Source of the DNA: Reclinomonas americana ATCC 50394
Lineage: Eukaryota > Jakobida > Jakobea > Jakobida
DNA length: 32,271 bases
Assembly (NCBI GenBank): GCA_048213135.1
Contig: PS015047.1
Span: 2,555-34,825, forward strand
Reading direction: 5' to 3'
Part shown: positions 1-12,369 of the stretch, in pieces
Position numbering within the stretch: the first letter of the stretch is position 1
Layout of the letters: each line of letters opens with the position of its first letter
Program-made: the position numbers and the translations under genes
The notes under the pieces: model-generated
What the model saw: the letters and a program-made list of their open reading frames with translations, nothing else
Told to the model about the DNA's origin: nothing
Database searches by the model: none

Positions 1-2619
1 GAGCACGCCCTTCCCAGTTGCCACTGACTTTTGTATCGACCTCACACCCCACCGCTCCCGCGTCAGGTTATGGCACAACTACGGCAGTCAGCACGGCAAT
101 GAATGCTGGCGGTGGCGCGGTGTGGACTGTATTCGGGGCTGGCACCGGTTACCAGGTTTGTATGTTTTGGATACATATTCTTATCGGCCGAGGACTCGCT
201 CTGATTCACTACGAATGCAGACTATTACAAATAGCGCATTCACCAGCAATGCCGCTTCCAGCAACTCAGTTGGCGGTGTGGCTAACGGTGCGTATTCCAC
301 GTCGTGTCGTCATCTCTCTCCTCCGCTTTCGTCGCTGACTGTTGAACAGCTCCCTCGGGTTCCCTCATGGGCGACGCAAGCAGCGCTGGCCTGTTTAACG
401 GCGGTGGCGCTGTGTTAATGTATTCCGTTGTCAATGCGTACCAGGTGATGCTAGTAGTATATACAGCAGTCAACGCCTCAGCTTTGTTGTCTCATTGCGA
501 TACTCTCTCTGCAGACTGTTACCAGCACGCTGTTTACCGGGAACACTGCGAACATCAATGCCAGTGGCGGTAGGGTCAACTCAAGCTTTGTCGCATGCCC
601 ACGCTGTGTGCTCAATGATAAATGGTGTGTGTAGGCGGTGGACTGACGGCTGCTGCCAGTTCAGGCGGTTACAGTGGTGGTGGTGCACTGTGGTTCTATG
701 CTGGAGCTGCGGGAGGGCAGGTGAGTGCCCATAAATGCAGTCGCTGAATAGATAGGTAACTTACTTTGTGCGTTTTTTTGCCAGTCGATCGATGACTGCA
801 TATTATCTGGCAACTCCGCGAGTGGCAACGGTGCTGCCAACATCGCCTCTGGTCTGCAGCGGCGTCGTTGGGCGTCTTGTGCTTCGGTGAGGTCACTCAC
901 ATTTCTCTGTCGCAGGTTCACTTGCCGTGAATGCAACGACCACGGCCAGCTACAATGGAGGTGGTGCCGTGTTTGGTGTTATAACCGGAGTTGGTTTTCA
1001 AGTGCGTCTTTGCAGACACCAAGGATTGTTTCAGTGTCCATGTTACTCACACATTCCATCGCAGACGCTAACAAGGAGCGCATTCGCAAACAACATGGCA
1101 AACTCGAACTGCGTTGGCGGTTTTGCCACGACATCTGGTGACTTACTTGGCTGTCTACGATTGTACTCTCTCTCCGACTCTCATGCGCCCCCCTCTGACG
1201 TTTTTTTGAGCAGAGAACTCGGTGAGTAACGCGGACGTTTCCTCGACTGCGTGTGGAGGAGGTGCGGTGTGGTTCTTGCTGCAGGGCGGAGGAAATCAGG
1301 TTTGATTGCCGTCAGATCTACCACAGCTACTATCGTGGAATTTATTGAAACACGGGGTGGTGCAGACGCTTTCCAACTCGACATTTGTCGCCAACTCGGC
1401 GAGTAACAATGGCATGACGCAGTACGCCGGCGGTGTGTGCGGAATGTTTTTCTGCTTGTATGCAGTTCTTCTGGGGCCGCAAACTTCTTCTTTCTTGTTT
1501 GCCAGCCTCTCCTTCATCATGCGCTGTATTATCTCTCTCTCTGATGTGTCGTCGAAACTGCCTTCTATCTCTCTCCCCTCATATCTGTGTTTCTCTCTGC
1601 AGGCGGCGGTTTCAATGTTGCTCGGAGTTCTGCGTCTCTCTTGGGCGGCGGCGCACTGTGGACCAAATTCTGCGCGACGCTGCCTTATGAGGCCCCGCTA
1701 TGCTTCAATTCTGGTTGCACGGGTGTGCAGGTGAGTGATGTACCAGTACATACTGTCCACAGCGTATCCGACCTCATACTGCACTGCAGACAATTCACAA
1801 CTCCACATTCACCAACAATGCTGCCAATGGCAATAGCTTTGGAGGCAATGCGGGGGGTGAGCTCTTAGTCTATCGTCTCCCTGCTGGAGCAAGCGCTAAG
1901 TTCGCATGTTATCCTGTGTAGGTTCTGCCTTTAGCGATTCCAGTAATAGTGGTAATAACGTTGGCGGTGGTGCGCTGTGGACGTTTTTCAGTGTCTCTGG
2001 CAATCAGGTGTGCGGACTTGTGTATACTATTTCAGGTTTCGGGAGCGCTTACTTGGCAGTGTGCAGACTCTTGTCGACTCCACCTTCAACGGAAACTCGG
2101 CAAATTTGAACCTTGGTGGCGGTACTGTACCTTTGTTCTGTGCGGCTTGCAGTGTTAACAATTCGATTCATATTTCTTCGCGATGCAGGAAACGGGTTCA
2201 GCAATTTCGTGTCCAGGAGTTCGGGGACTTACGGCGGAGGTGGTGCCGTCTGGGTGCGGTTCTACTCCATCGCCGGCTATCAGGTCTTGTCATTGGTGCG
2301 CTGCGCACCTGATCACGACCCTCGTCGCTGACTGTTGAAGTTGGTAGACCGTGAGCAACTGCTCGTTTGCCGACAACACAGCCAATACCAACGGAAGCGG
2401 AGGTGAGCAAAGTGTATTCTTCTCATGTGTGTTTTATTCATCCCTTCGTGCTGAGGGAGCATGTCGTCGGCAGGTCTCGGCACGTCGGACACTTCCAGCC
2501 TTGGCGGAGGCAATGGCGGTGGTGCAATGTGGGTTTTGTTTTCCTGCAACACTACTCAGGTTTCGTCTCTCAATGCATCTGCCGCCCCACATGGTCTCTG
2601 TCGTGTGTACCAACGCGAC

Positions 2620-2702
<83 letters not shown>

Positions 2703-2913
2703 GTGTGTGGTCGTACGGACGACGACGTACTTACTTCGTTCGTACGTACGACGTACGACGACGACGACGACGGAGNNNNNNNNNNNNNNNNNNNNTTTCG
2801 TTCGTACGTACCTACTACTACGTTACGTTCGTTCGTTCCTACTACGTCGTACTACTCGTCCGTCCCGCCCGACCTACGTCGTCGTCGTCGTCGTGTCGTA
2901 CGACGACCGTACC

Positions 2914-2996
<83 letters not shown>

Positions 2997-4068
2997 CAGG
3001 TGTTGACGGGCAGCACATTCTTCAACAACACTGCCATTGGAAACAGCAATGGAGGTGAGTCTGCTGCCCAGGCGAGTCATGTGACTGTGCGCTGAGTTGT
3101 TGCGTCATGCGCGCAGGTGCCGGGATGCTCGACGTATACGGATGTGCAACGGCCAACAGTGTTGGCTTAGTAGGCAACGGCGGTGGTGCCATGTGGTCCA
3201 CTTTCTTGGGAACAGCAACACAGGTACTGTGCTTTTAATTCTCGGATATGTGTTCTGTTTGGTTGTTGGGAGCGAGTTCAAGTGAGGCGATTCTTTGAAG
3301 TAGAATTTTAGTTATCGGTGTGTGCAGTGTGCGTGTGCATTAATTGAAACGCCATGAACGCAGATGGTTACCGGTTGCTCGTTCGTGAGCAACCGATCGA
3401 ACCAGAACGGCGTCGGCGGAATAGCCACGTTGCCTACTGGTTGCGTGCAACTTTGCAAGTGCACGCGTGTTGACATGTTGTCAAGCTCATGTCGATTCCA
3501 TCGCAGAGGGCTCTCAAGTTGGCGCCTACGCACTGAGTTCCACCTCCAATAATGGAGGTGGTGCCCTGTTCTCTGTCTTTACCGGTGGTGGATATCAGGT
3601 TCGTGCGCACACACTCGTCAGTCGAAGTGAAGTCCGCACACCTCACGTGCTCTCTGTGTGCAGACGTTTTCAAGCAGTACATTTTACGGCAATGAAGCCA
3701 GTGGCAACGCCAGTGGTGGTACCGCGCAACCTCGTACAGGTCAGTCAACGTGATGGGCGGTGAGTTCGTCGCTACTCCTTGTCGAGAGCTGACACGCAGA
3801 GCAGTGATAGCCAGTGGATATGGTGGCAACCAGGCCGACGCATCTGGCTCAGGCAATGGTGGCGGTGCGGTTTCAGTCATTTTCTCGGCATATGGCACTC
3901 AGGTATGTGAAGACTCTTTCTTCCTCTCCCGCACGCCGTTCCTCGTTTTGTACTTTTCTGCTGACTTGGGGGGAAGACGTTCAACTCGTGCTCCTTTATT
4001 GGCAATGCCGCTCGGTCGAACGGTGCAGGAGGATTTGCTTGGCCGTCGGGTGAGCGGGAGGGACGCTG

Positions 4069-4125
<57 letters not shown>

Positions 4126-7100
4126 CGTCCTTCGCCCACACTTCTCATACCACGCGGTGTGAAGGCTTCGGCAGCAGCACGGCTTCGTCGCTGGCCTACT
4201 TGAATGGCGGAGGTGTGCTTAGTGCATTTTTCTACGGCGGAGGCAGTCAGGTTTGTGCGCACAGATGCATGAACGAACACGTCTTGTGCCGCTCACGTTC
4301 TCGTCCTTCCCAGCTCATTGTGGGCTCAACGTTTGTCAACAACACCGCTGCTAACAACGGAAATGGCGGTTTAGCCAGCACCGGTCTGCGTGTGTGGCTG
4401 TATTTCCAAGGTTGCTGTGCTCGACCACTTAACCCATGACATTGCTTCGCAGATATCGGTGGCGATGCCAATAGTGGAGGTCATCAGAACGGTGGTGGAG
4501 CGTTGCTGACGTTTTTCAACAACGTTCCCGGCAATCAGGTAACTCTCTTGCGATGCTCTGTGTGTGTACGGGGAAAATGATGCTCATACTGTCGGTGGGT
4601 ACGCTACAGACGATTGATTCCTCGACATTTGTCAACAACACGGCCATTGGCAATGGCTCTGGAGGGACCGCTCGAGGTGCGTAGTGTCCTTTCCCCTACG
4701 CGTCAGTTGTCAGGGCGCTGACCTGCAAAGTGTAGGCGTTGTGAGTGCCGACTGCACGAGTGCGAACAATGGTGGAGGAGCCATCATCATTGGCTTTGGA
4801 GGCGGTGGCAGTCATGTAAGTATCACAGCTGCACTGCTGCATGATGTGCATGCGCGTGATTGAGCCGGCGTGTTGCAGATGATCGTGAACAGTACCTTTG
4901 TCGGCAATGCCGCACTGGGCAATGGAGCTGGCGGAGGTATCGCGCACTTTACACTGCTCATTTTCTCTCTCGTTGTTGCTCCAGACCTGTCATCCATCTC
5001 GGTGTGCACCGCTCAACTCCTGTTGCATTCGCTGTCTTTCTCTATCTTTTGTCATCACTCTACACGCACTTGATTCACTCACTCTCTTCTGCAGTCGCCG
5101 CCGCAGGATCGGCCGACAGTTCGAGCTCTGTCAATGGCGGCGGCGTGTTAGCGGCGTATTACTCTGCCTCGATGGTATATAATGCCGTCTCGCAGCTTTG
5201 TGCCCCGCTGCTGTGCGTCGTTCATCACACATGCTACTGCAGCATGCGACGATTGCAAATTGCACATTCACCAACAATACGGCGAGCAATAATGGCGTGG
5301 GTGGCAGCGGTACATCTGCTGTGTCTACAGGAATCATCAACGGCGGCGGTGCGCTGCTTCTCCGAGCCACTGGTTCCTCTGTGGTCAGTCATTCATTCAT
5401 TCGCTGTCCCTTGTGCCTCTACCAACGATTGTTCATTTTCTGCGCAGGTGAGTGTGCAGCAGGTGCAATTTCTGCAAAACTGCGCAGTGGGAAACACTGC
5501 TGGCGGCACTACCCAGTATGGACGATCCGATTCATCTGGAAGTGTGGCCGGTGGCGGCGCTCTGCTGGTGCAATTAGCCTCCAGTGTGCTGCAGGTTTTG
5601 CCGCCCGTCCAGCTATCAACTGATGCAGTGCATGTTTAATAGTGTGTGGCGTGTGTGGCAGGTGAATTCAACTCGCTTTGTCAGCAACACGGCTGCGCGA
5701 AATGGTGAGTGTTTATGCGCATCTGTTCTTCCAACATGGTGGCTCACCGGCTTGTTATTCTGCAGGTCACGGCGGAAGCAATACGCTACTCGCCGCGCTC
5801 AGTTCCACAACGTACTCGGGCGGTGGAGCTCTTTTGATTTTCACTGCGCAAGCAGGCTCCATGTTTGTGCGTCTCACCTCCGCGTGCTGAGGCGAACTTC
5901 CTCTTTTTTGCGGGTTTCGCTGAGCGAATGTGTGCGCACGCGCAGAGCACAAGCAATTCCACATTCACCTCGAATACGTCCTCCTTCAACGGTGCGGGTG
6001 GCAGCTCCACGCAGATGGGTGCGTCGTTTGGTGGCTTGGCTGGCGGCGGTGCCGCGTTGATTGTCGCCTCTGCCCCGTCTTTGCAAGTATGTGAATGATT
6101 CGCTTGTGAATCCCGAGTCACTCGCGAATTACCTCACCTGTCACGTGCTGTGTCGTCTTGGCAGGCTCCATATTCAATAACCAACTGCACGTTTGACAAC
6201 AATCTGTCGAACGGCGACGGTTCTGGCGGCGTGAACAACACACTAAGTGGTCAAGGCAGCGCTCACAATGGCGGCGGCGCGCTGCTGCTGATCAACCCAA
6301 CGTCGGTGACAAGCAGTCGTTTCATCAACAATCGTGCACACAATGCTGGCTCCGGAAGCCAGTCGTACTTGTCCGGCAGCTTTTGTGGCGGCGGCGCATT
6401 GTTGATGCTGAACAACGCCACCGTCTCAATGTCTTCGTTCAGCGGCAACTCGGCCGGCTCCACCGCCACAACCGTCATTGCTGGCCGTGCTTCTGGCGGC
6501 GGTGCCATGTTGTTGGATAATGCCAGCAGCGCCACTCAATGTGATATTTCGGGCAACTCTGTCACCGGTGCTCTGATGACTGGCGGCGGGGTGCTTATCG
6601 GCACCCAGTCTCGTCTGTCGTTGTCCACAGTGTCGAACAACCAGGCTGAATTCGCCGGAGGTGGAGTGGCATTTGTCGGCAGCGATGCTGCGGTGCGTGC
6701 ATCGGCAATCACCGGCAACACAGCGCTTGGTGGCTACGGCGGTGGTGTTGTCATGAACGAGGAGGCTTCGCTGGCCGCCATTGTCGCCACAGTCGTGTCG
6801 GGCAACAAGGCGGCGTACGGCGGCGGCATCTCGCTGCGAGCTGACGATGCGAGCCTGGTGGTGACAGACGGCTCCAGCGTCAGCGGCAATACCGCGGTGC
6901 GTAACGGTGGCGGCGCCCACCTCACCGACACTGCTGTGCTGTCCGTGGAACGCGGATCAAGCATGCAGAGCAATCAGGCGGGGCGTTTCGGAGGCTGTGT
7001 GTTTTCCAACTCGCAGTCGGCCACCGAGTGGAACAACGCGTCCATGGTCGGCAACACGGCGTCGTTTGGCAGTGGCTTGTACGGTGGCGAGGAGAGCAGT

Positions 7101-10100
7101 CATGTGCTGACGAATTGCACCGTCACTGGCAACAATGCCACCGCAGCCGATGGTGGTGGCCTGTACGCCGACGGCGTCGTCACCATGCACGTTGCCAACT
7201 GTACAGTGGCTGGCAATAACGCGGCGCTGGCCGGTGGCGCGGTCTACCTGGCCCAACTCGCGCAAGTAACGTCGACTGCGTCACGTCTGTTGAACAATAC
7301 CGCCACGACCACTGGCGGTCACGTCAGTGCGCGTGGCTTGGTCACGTGGTCCGACACCGGAAGCACGCTGTCGGGCGGCAGCGCAGTGCTGCTGGGCGGC
7401 GCTGTGTACGCCGCCAGCAACTCCACCGTCAACCTCTACCTCACCACCCTCGCGAACAATGTGGTGTTGGCTGGAGGTGGTGGCGCGCTATCGGTGAGCG
7501 AAACGGCGCAGCTCTCCGCCAACGGAGTCAACATTGTGTCAAACTCGGCGCAGTACGGCGGCGGTTTGCAAATGGCCAACACGGCGGCGGTGGCGATGCA
7601 ATACTCACAGATGGTGAAGAATCAGGCGCTGGCTGCCGGCGGCGGTGTCTTTGCTGCGGGTTCCGGATCGCTGTCGTGCGAGAGCTGTCAGGTGCTCGGC
7701 AATGTGGCACTCTTTGGCGACGGAGGTGGCGCATCGATTGTCAACAGCACGCTGACGCAGCTGATCGATTGCACGTTTGCGGAGAACGTGTCGGGCAGTC
7801 GTGGCGGTGGCCTCGCAGTGAACATGACTGTGACCGCCAACTCGACCCCCGCCGCGGCGGTCGTACCGGTAGGCGTCACCCTGCTCAACGTGGCCATGTT
7901 TGGCAATCAGGCTCTGGCGCGCACGGGGGCGGCCCACGTCCTTGGTGAGGGTGCCGGCGGTGGCATTTTTTGGGACGGCGGCGGCAATCCACAGCAGCTG
8001 TCGACGGTGGCGGCCACCTTTGCAGCCAGTGGCGGATGGACGCAGTGGGCGGCGCAGAATGGAGTGTCGGTGTACGGCAACAGCGCCACGAACACGGAGG
8101 CCAGTGATGTGGCCAGCAGTTGCGCACCGTTTTTAATTGATTTTTGTTCTCGCAGTGCATCTAATTTGGTTGCTGTATCGCAGCGCTCTATTCCGCGGCT
8201 CTTGAGGTGGTTGCCGGTCCGTCGTACCCGTCACCAAAGACGCCACGGACGGTGCTGGTCAACGCCACCGATGTGTTTGGTCACCTGATGACCACACTGG
8301 ACGCGACGCTGCTCCTGCTGAATTGCCCCGGGTGCAGTGCCGGAGTGCGTCGTCGTCGTCGTCGTCGTTGTGTTGTCTTGCTCTCAGCGGTGACGGCAGT
8401 TCTCACACGTAGTGTCTGTCGTGCAGACTCGATCGCAAGCGCAAGCCACGGTCGGCGGCACGGCCACATTCCAATTGTCGGTGACTGTGCAAGGCCAGCC
8501 GTCCACTACCACCAGCGGCACTCGGTCTGTCCCAACACTGGCGACAAGGGCCACCGACATGACGCTGTCCGTGGGCACCAGCGACGGAGGCAGTTTTGCC
8601 GGACCGGCGCCGCAGCTCACGCTCGATGTGACCGCCTGTCCCGCTGGCCTGGCCTACACGCCCGGCGTCGGCTGTCAAGTGTGCGGACCGGGGACGTACT
8701 CATTGCCGGGCCAGGCTTTCAACCAATCGTGCGTCTCGTGCCCCAACGGCGCCGTGTGCCAGAGCACCTCCAATGGCGGCCAGGGCGTTTTCGTCGAGTC
8801 GCAAAGCTGGGCCTTCCCCGTCAATGCCAACATGACGATTGTGCCGGTGCTGGCTCGTGGGTCCTCGGGATCCACCGTGGTGCCGTCGGCCAGCGGTCTC
8901 GTGATTACCTACGCGTGTCCGTACGACTTTTGCGATACGTCGTCGTCCACGGAGATGGTGCCGGGGGCGAACTATTGCAATCCGCAGAGTCATCGGCTCG
9001 CCGATTCGCCGTTGTGTGGAGCGTGTGAGGTGAGAAGGGGGATGAAAGGGGAAGGGGGGGGGGGGGGGGGGGGGAGGGAAGGGAAGGGAAGGGAAAGGGG
9101 TAAGGGGTAAGGGANNNNNNNNNNNNNNNNNNNNNNNNNNNNNNNNNNNNNNAGGGGAAGGAGGAAGCAAAAAGGAAAAACATCGAAAGAAGGGTTGCGC
9201 AAGAGAGAGAGAGCGAGGAAGGAAGAAACGAATTGGATGGGAGAAGGGAGGTCAAGGGGTCGCTTGGCCTGTGGCCATGTTGTTCGCGCTTCTAGATCTC
9301 CCCCACTCTTGTCAACCGGTAACATAGGGAGAGTTAATGGGTGACCGGGTTAAGGGGGCAGGGAAGGGAATGGAAGGGAAGGTAGGGGAAAGGAGGAGGA
9401 CAGGGGGAGGACGAGAGAGGAGGAGGGAAAGAAGAGCAACAGAAATGGAGGCAAGGTGTCGTTTGATTCTTGACCACATTATTTATGCAGCTGCAAGAGA
9501 AGTAGAGCACGCAAGGAGAGGGAAGAGGAAGAGGTGTTGAATTATTTGTTTCCTCCCCACTTTGTCAACTCGATAATTCATGCGGTTGACGGGTTGGGGG
9601 TTGGGGGAAGAGAAGAGAGTGAGAGTGGGATGGGAAGGGAAGGAGGGAGATCAAGAGGCCCTTGACCTCGTCTAATTCCATAAGAAGTTGAACACGTAAG
9701 GAGAGGGACGGAGAAGCGATCAGTCATCTCTCTTCGAGCACAGGCTGATCTCGTGCAGCGACTTTCTCCATCTTGCTCGGAAATGTCTCTCTTTCGAGGA
9801 CTGGCCGATCTCATGCGTCATTCTCTCTTTTCCTCTTTCACTCATCCTTCCTGTGCCGCTTGCCTGGCAGTCATCTCGCAGGCACGTGGTGTGCAATATT
9901 ATGGTGTCTAATGCAGTGTTTTCTGCAGGATAACTATTCGCAATGGCAAGGCAGCTGCATTGCCTGCCAGGAGACGTCGTCGGTAGCTCGGCTGGAGGCC
10001 ATTGGCAAGATCTGGGGACTGGTGCTGTTCACGCACATTTCTGCGCAGGGCGGCAAGGATGGTGAGTGTTGCGTGTGGCACGACTTTCTTCTCTCGCTGT

Positions 10101-12369
10101 CCTCTGATATCTGTGCGCGCAGCGACCATGGAAATGGTCATCTTCTTTGTGCAGACCACGGCACTGCTGTTCTACCCGAATGTGCAGCTGCTCACGTTCG
10201 GTCGCCTGGTCAGTTTGTTCATGCCACCGTCCTCGTCGTCGCAATGCCCCATTTTCCTGGACGCCTTTGGCGACTTGGTGGCGCGCATCCTGTCGCCGCT
10301 GGTGTCGGTGGGAGTACTGTGGACTACGTTCCTACTCCACCTCGTGTTGGTGCGCCTGCTGGTGCGCCCGTATGTGGCGCGCAGACCCGACGGCGGTGCG
10401 CCGGTGACACGCTGGACGCGTCTTTTGCGCTGGTTCGATCGCATGTCGCACGCCGAAAAGTACCTCCAGTCCACTCTCGTGCTGGCCATTGCGCTGTACC
10501 AGGGACTGGCGGAGGCGGTGGGCACGTACTTTTCGTGTACGTCTGTCGGCGAGTCACACGTGGTGCTGTTTTCGCCCAGTATCATGTGCTTTGAGGGAGT
10601 GTTGCGTACCTTTTCTGTGTCTCTTTGTGTGTGTGGGAGGGATTCATGGTGCTGATTGGCGAGCAATCGTCCCAGTTGGAGCCGCATGTTGCCGCTCTTT
10701 GCGGTGCTCCTTTGCGTGCTGGTCATTATTCCGGTGCTGCTCACAATGGCGATGGTGAGGCTGCGAAAACGCGAGCAACTGGAGGTGCCGACGGTGCGTG
10801 TGTGTGGAACAGCTGTTGTACGGTCGCGATTGTTTGTTGTTCACTGGCTGCTGCATCGCAGGTGCACCGTCGCTTCGGCATTCTCTACCACCACTTCAAG
10901 CCGCAATACGTCTGGTTCCAGGGTGAGAGTCCTCTCTCTGTGTGTGCGTTTCTGTTTTCTTCGCCCTGCTGAAAAAGAAACAATGCAGCGTTCCAGCTGG
11001 CTCGCCGCCTGGCGCTGCTGGTGGTGTTCTTCCCGATGGCGGGTGCGAATCAAGGGTCGGCGTTGCCGCTGGCATTGTGGCTCGTGTTGTCGTCGTTTTT
11101 GGCGGTGCATTTGGCGCTGCGGCCGTACCGAGTTGCTCGGGATAATGTGATGGAGGTGAGCAGGGGTAGAGGGGGCAAAGGGGGTGAATAGAGGAAGGGG
11201 TCAAANNNNNNNNNNNNNNNNNNNNAAAGGGGGAAGGGGAAGGGGAAGAGGAAGGGGAAGGGGAAGGGAAAGGGAAAGGGGAAGGGGAAGGGGAAGGGGA
11301 GGGGGGAAGGGAGGGGGAAGGGAGAAAATGAGCGGCAGAGAGTGCAGAGAGGGAAGAACGGAGTGGCGATGGGAGTGGAAGTTGAGGAGACTGTGGATTA
11401 GTTGCAGGTTGCGATGGCGGATACAGAGTGAGAGGGAGTGAGAGCCATTGATTGAGTGTGGATAGTGAGCGGTGACGAGTGAGCGAGTGAACGAATGCAC
11501 GCCGGAGAGCATGAAGAGTGGTTGAATGAGAATGTGGCAAGGGTGAGGGGTGATAATGAGTGAGGGAGAAGAGTCGATTAAGCGAGCGTGGATAAGCTAC
11601 AATGGCAAATGAGATTTTAAAAGCGAGGAAGATGGGAGAGAAGAAGAAGAAAACGGTGGAGGAAGTGAAGACAAGTGAATGTCAGTGATAAATGAGCGGC
11701 GAGGAATAGAGAGAGAGAGAGGAGTGAGCAAGGGAGGTGGAGGGAAGAAGTTGAGGAGAATGCGGATTGGTTGCAGTTTGCGATGGAAGATGCAGAGTGA
11801 AAGGGAGTGAGAGCCATTGTTTGAGTGTGGATTGTGAGCGGTTACGGGAGAGCAAGTGAACGGCTGAGCGGCAGAGAGCTAGAAGAGTGGAGGAAAGAAG
11901 GGAGCGACGAGCGTGGTGGAGAGATGAGAGAGCTGCTTCTTTCCCACTCTCTTGCTGTTTCGGCTGCTTCGGCTGATAATGTGAATTCACAGGCGATCGG
12001 CTTGGGCGGCCTGCTGGTGATTGCCACCATCTTTGCCTCGCAAGTGTCGCCGTCCTTCAAGGTCACCGCCGGCATCGTCTTGCTGGTCGTACTGTCCGTG
12101 GTGCTGGCCGGTCCAAAGGTGCTGCAGTTGCTCAGGCGCCTGCAACGGTGGTGCCAGAGTGCGTCGCTGCGACGAAAGAAATCGCGGCAAGGTGAGAGAG
12201 TTCTTTTTGTGTCTCATGAGCGATTTACTGCTTTCTGAACGCGTCAGCTGCCACAGAGGCGAACGAGCCAAAGGAGGCCGATGGTGTAGAATTGGGTATG
12301 GTGAATATGGCGCCGCGCATGCTGTCGCACAGCACGCTGCATGAGCCGTTGTTAGAGAATGCGGAATGA
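1..12369 (+). CDS. Large Pmp-repeat (beta-helix) multi-pass membrane protein, 5' partial
   Basis: This is one multi-exon gene running off the left edge, with its stop codon at 12367-12369. The product starts as a long array of short repeats in which S-x-F-x-x-N-x-A alternates with G-G-G-A, the pattern of chlamydial polymorphic membrane protein (Pmp) repeats, which fold as a right-handed beta-helix. A Cys-rich segment follows (CPAGLAY, GCQVCGPGTYS, CVSCPNGAVC), resembling the GCC2/GCC3 or TNFR-like stalks often placed before membrane regions. About eight hydrophobic segments end the protein, whose last residues are HEPLLENAE. Seen in the sequence: the repeats, phases and stop. Inferred: a cell-surface protein with a large outer beta-helix. 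The ligand and role are unknown. Exons join in consistent phase from 6165 to 12369. The start codon and signal peptide lie outside the window. Eukaryotic proteins combining Pmp repeats, Cys-rich stalk and membrane spans are known in protists. Confidence 0.8.
2622..2999 (+). repeat. Intronic (TG)n pair flanking an ACGT-rich stretch and a gap
   Basis: Two (TG)n tracts (about 2623-2701 and 2917-2993) lie inside one intron of the Pmp-like gene. Between them is odd sequence built almost only of TACG, TCG and ACG steps, interrupted by 20 N at 2776-2795. The intron still ends in GTGCAG before the exon at 3000. Long reading frames across this block are only translations of the dinucleotide repeat and are not genes. 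Confidence 0.85.
4069..4124 (+). repeat. (TG)n microsatellite in an intron
   Basis: A (GT)n run of about 50 bases fills most of the intron between a type-A exon (ending near 4048) and a type-B exon (starting near 4165) of the Pmp-like gene. The exons on both sides keep their frame. Confidence 0.85.
6165..8118 (+). other. Single 1.95-kb exon with uninterrupted Pmp repeats
   Basis: From the acceptor GGCAG at 6160-6164 to a GTTGCG donor after 8118 the frame is open for 651 codons. It carries roughly twenty repeats of the G-G-G-[AVI] and G-N-x-A or N-N-x-A type. Examples are GGGALLLI, GGGAMLLD, GGGVLIGT, GGGISLRA and GGGLYADG. The exon continues the same beta-helix as the upstream modules but has no introns. 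It ends in phase 1 and joins 8184-8344, which encodes a linker with VVAGPSYPSPKTP. Confidence 0.85.
9030..9928 (+). repeat. Long purine-rich intron with G tracts, a gap and diverged repeats
   Basis: This intron of the Pmp-like gene contains an uninterrupted G run of about 21 bases (about 9054-9074), GGGAA-type repeats and 38 N at 9115-9152. Past 9280 there are two or three diverged copies of a unit of roughly 250-300 bases; recognisable shared parts are CTTGTCAAC-type blocks near 9309 and 9562 and AAGGAGAGGG-type blocks near 9513 and 9698. No convincing coding sequence is seen. Confidence 0.65.
11156..11992 (+). repeat. Long purine-rich intron with (GGGGAA)n and a 365-base tandem duplication
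   Basis: The intron opens with GGGGAA repeats around a 20-N gap (11206-11225). It then holds a direct duplication about 365 bases apart: copy 1 begins near 11326 (ATGAGCGGC), copy 2 near 11690. Both continue through matching blocks such as GAGTGAGAGCCATTG (near 11438 and 11805). A third partial start lies near 11864. The acceptor is TTCACAG at 11986-11992. Confidence 0.7.

Larger units (their letters stand above)
1..6089 (+). other. Array of about twenty two-exon Pmp modules
   Basis: This block of the large gene alternates two exon types. Type A (for example 221-287 and 515-569) encodes T-x-x-x-S-x-F-x-x-N-x-A and ends near a Gly pair at a phase-1 intron. Type B (for example 350-444 and 635-720) encodes a stretch ending G-G-G-A-x-x and closes with a Gln codon, CAG, directly before a phase-0 donor. 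One A+B pair is therefore an in-phase unit that can be duplicated without a frameshift. Type-B exons end near 155, 444, 720, 1299, 2282, 2558, 3219, 3598, 3902, 4538 and onward. A few modules near 5250-5385 and 5946-6089 have lost the internal intron. Most introns are 50-130 bases; one, at about 2559-2999, is swollen by (TG)n tracts and a gap. Confidence 0.75.
8427..12369 (+). other. Cys-rich stalk and multi-pass membrane C-terminus of the Pmp-like protein
   Basis: My exon chain is 8427-9029, 9929-10061, 10123-10585, 10676-10793, 10862-10922, 10989-11155, 11993-12191 and 12248-12369; all phases agree. The first exon holds paired Cys motifs and ends LCGACE; the next continues with another Cys pair (GSCIACQ) and enters the first hydrophobic stretch. 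Hydrophobic segments include IFFVQTTALLF, ILSPLVSVGVLW, LVLAIALYQGL, FAVLLCVLVIIPVLL, LALWLVLSSFLAV, GLLVIATIFA and IVLLVVLSVVLAG. The 10585/10676 junction is the least certain, because several acceptors lie close together. Two introns are unusually long and purine-rich (9030-9928 and 11156-11992). The cytoplasmic tail is short and basic, then acidic. Confidence 0.75.

Noticed and set aside
2351-3095. Long plus-strand frames of 180-240 residues across the (TG)n intron
   Set aside because: They are mostly VCVCV translation of (TG)n and run through 20 N; flanking splice sites show this is an intron of the Pmp-like gene.
1-8118. Recent transfer of a bacterial Pmp gene
   Set aside because: The repeats resemble chlamydial Pmp, but the first half has many spliceosomal introns in a regular module pattern, and the C-terminus is multi-pass and eukaryote-like; nothing points to recent transfer.
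9040-9120. Telomere-like or replication-origin G-rich repeat
   Set aside because: No regular telomeric unit is present, and the tract lies inside an intron flanked by in-phase exons.
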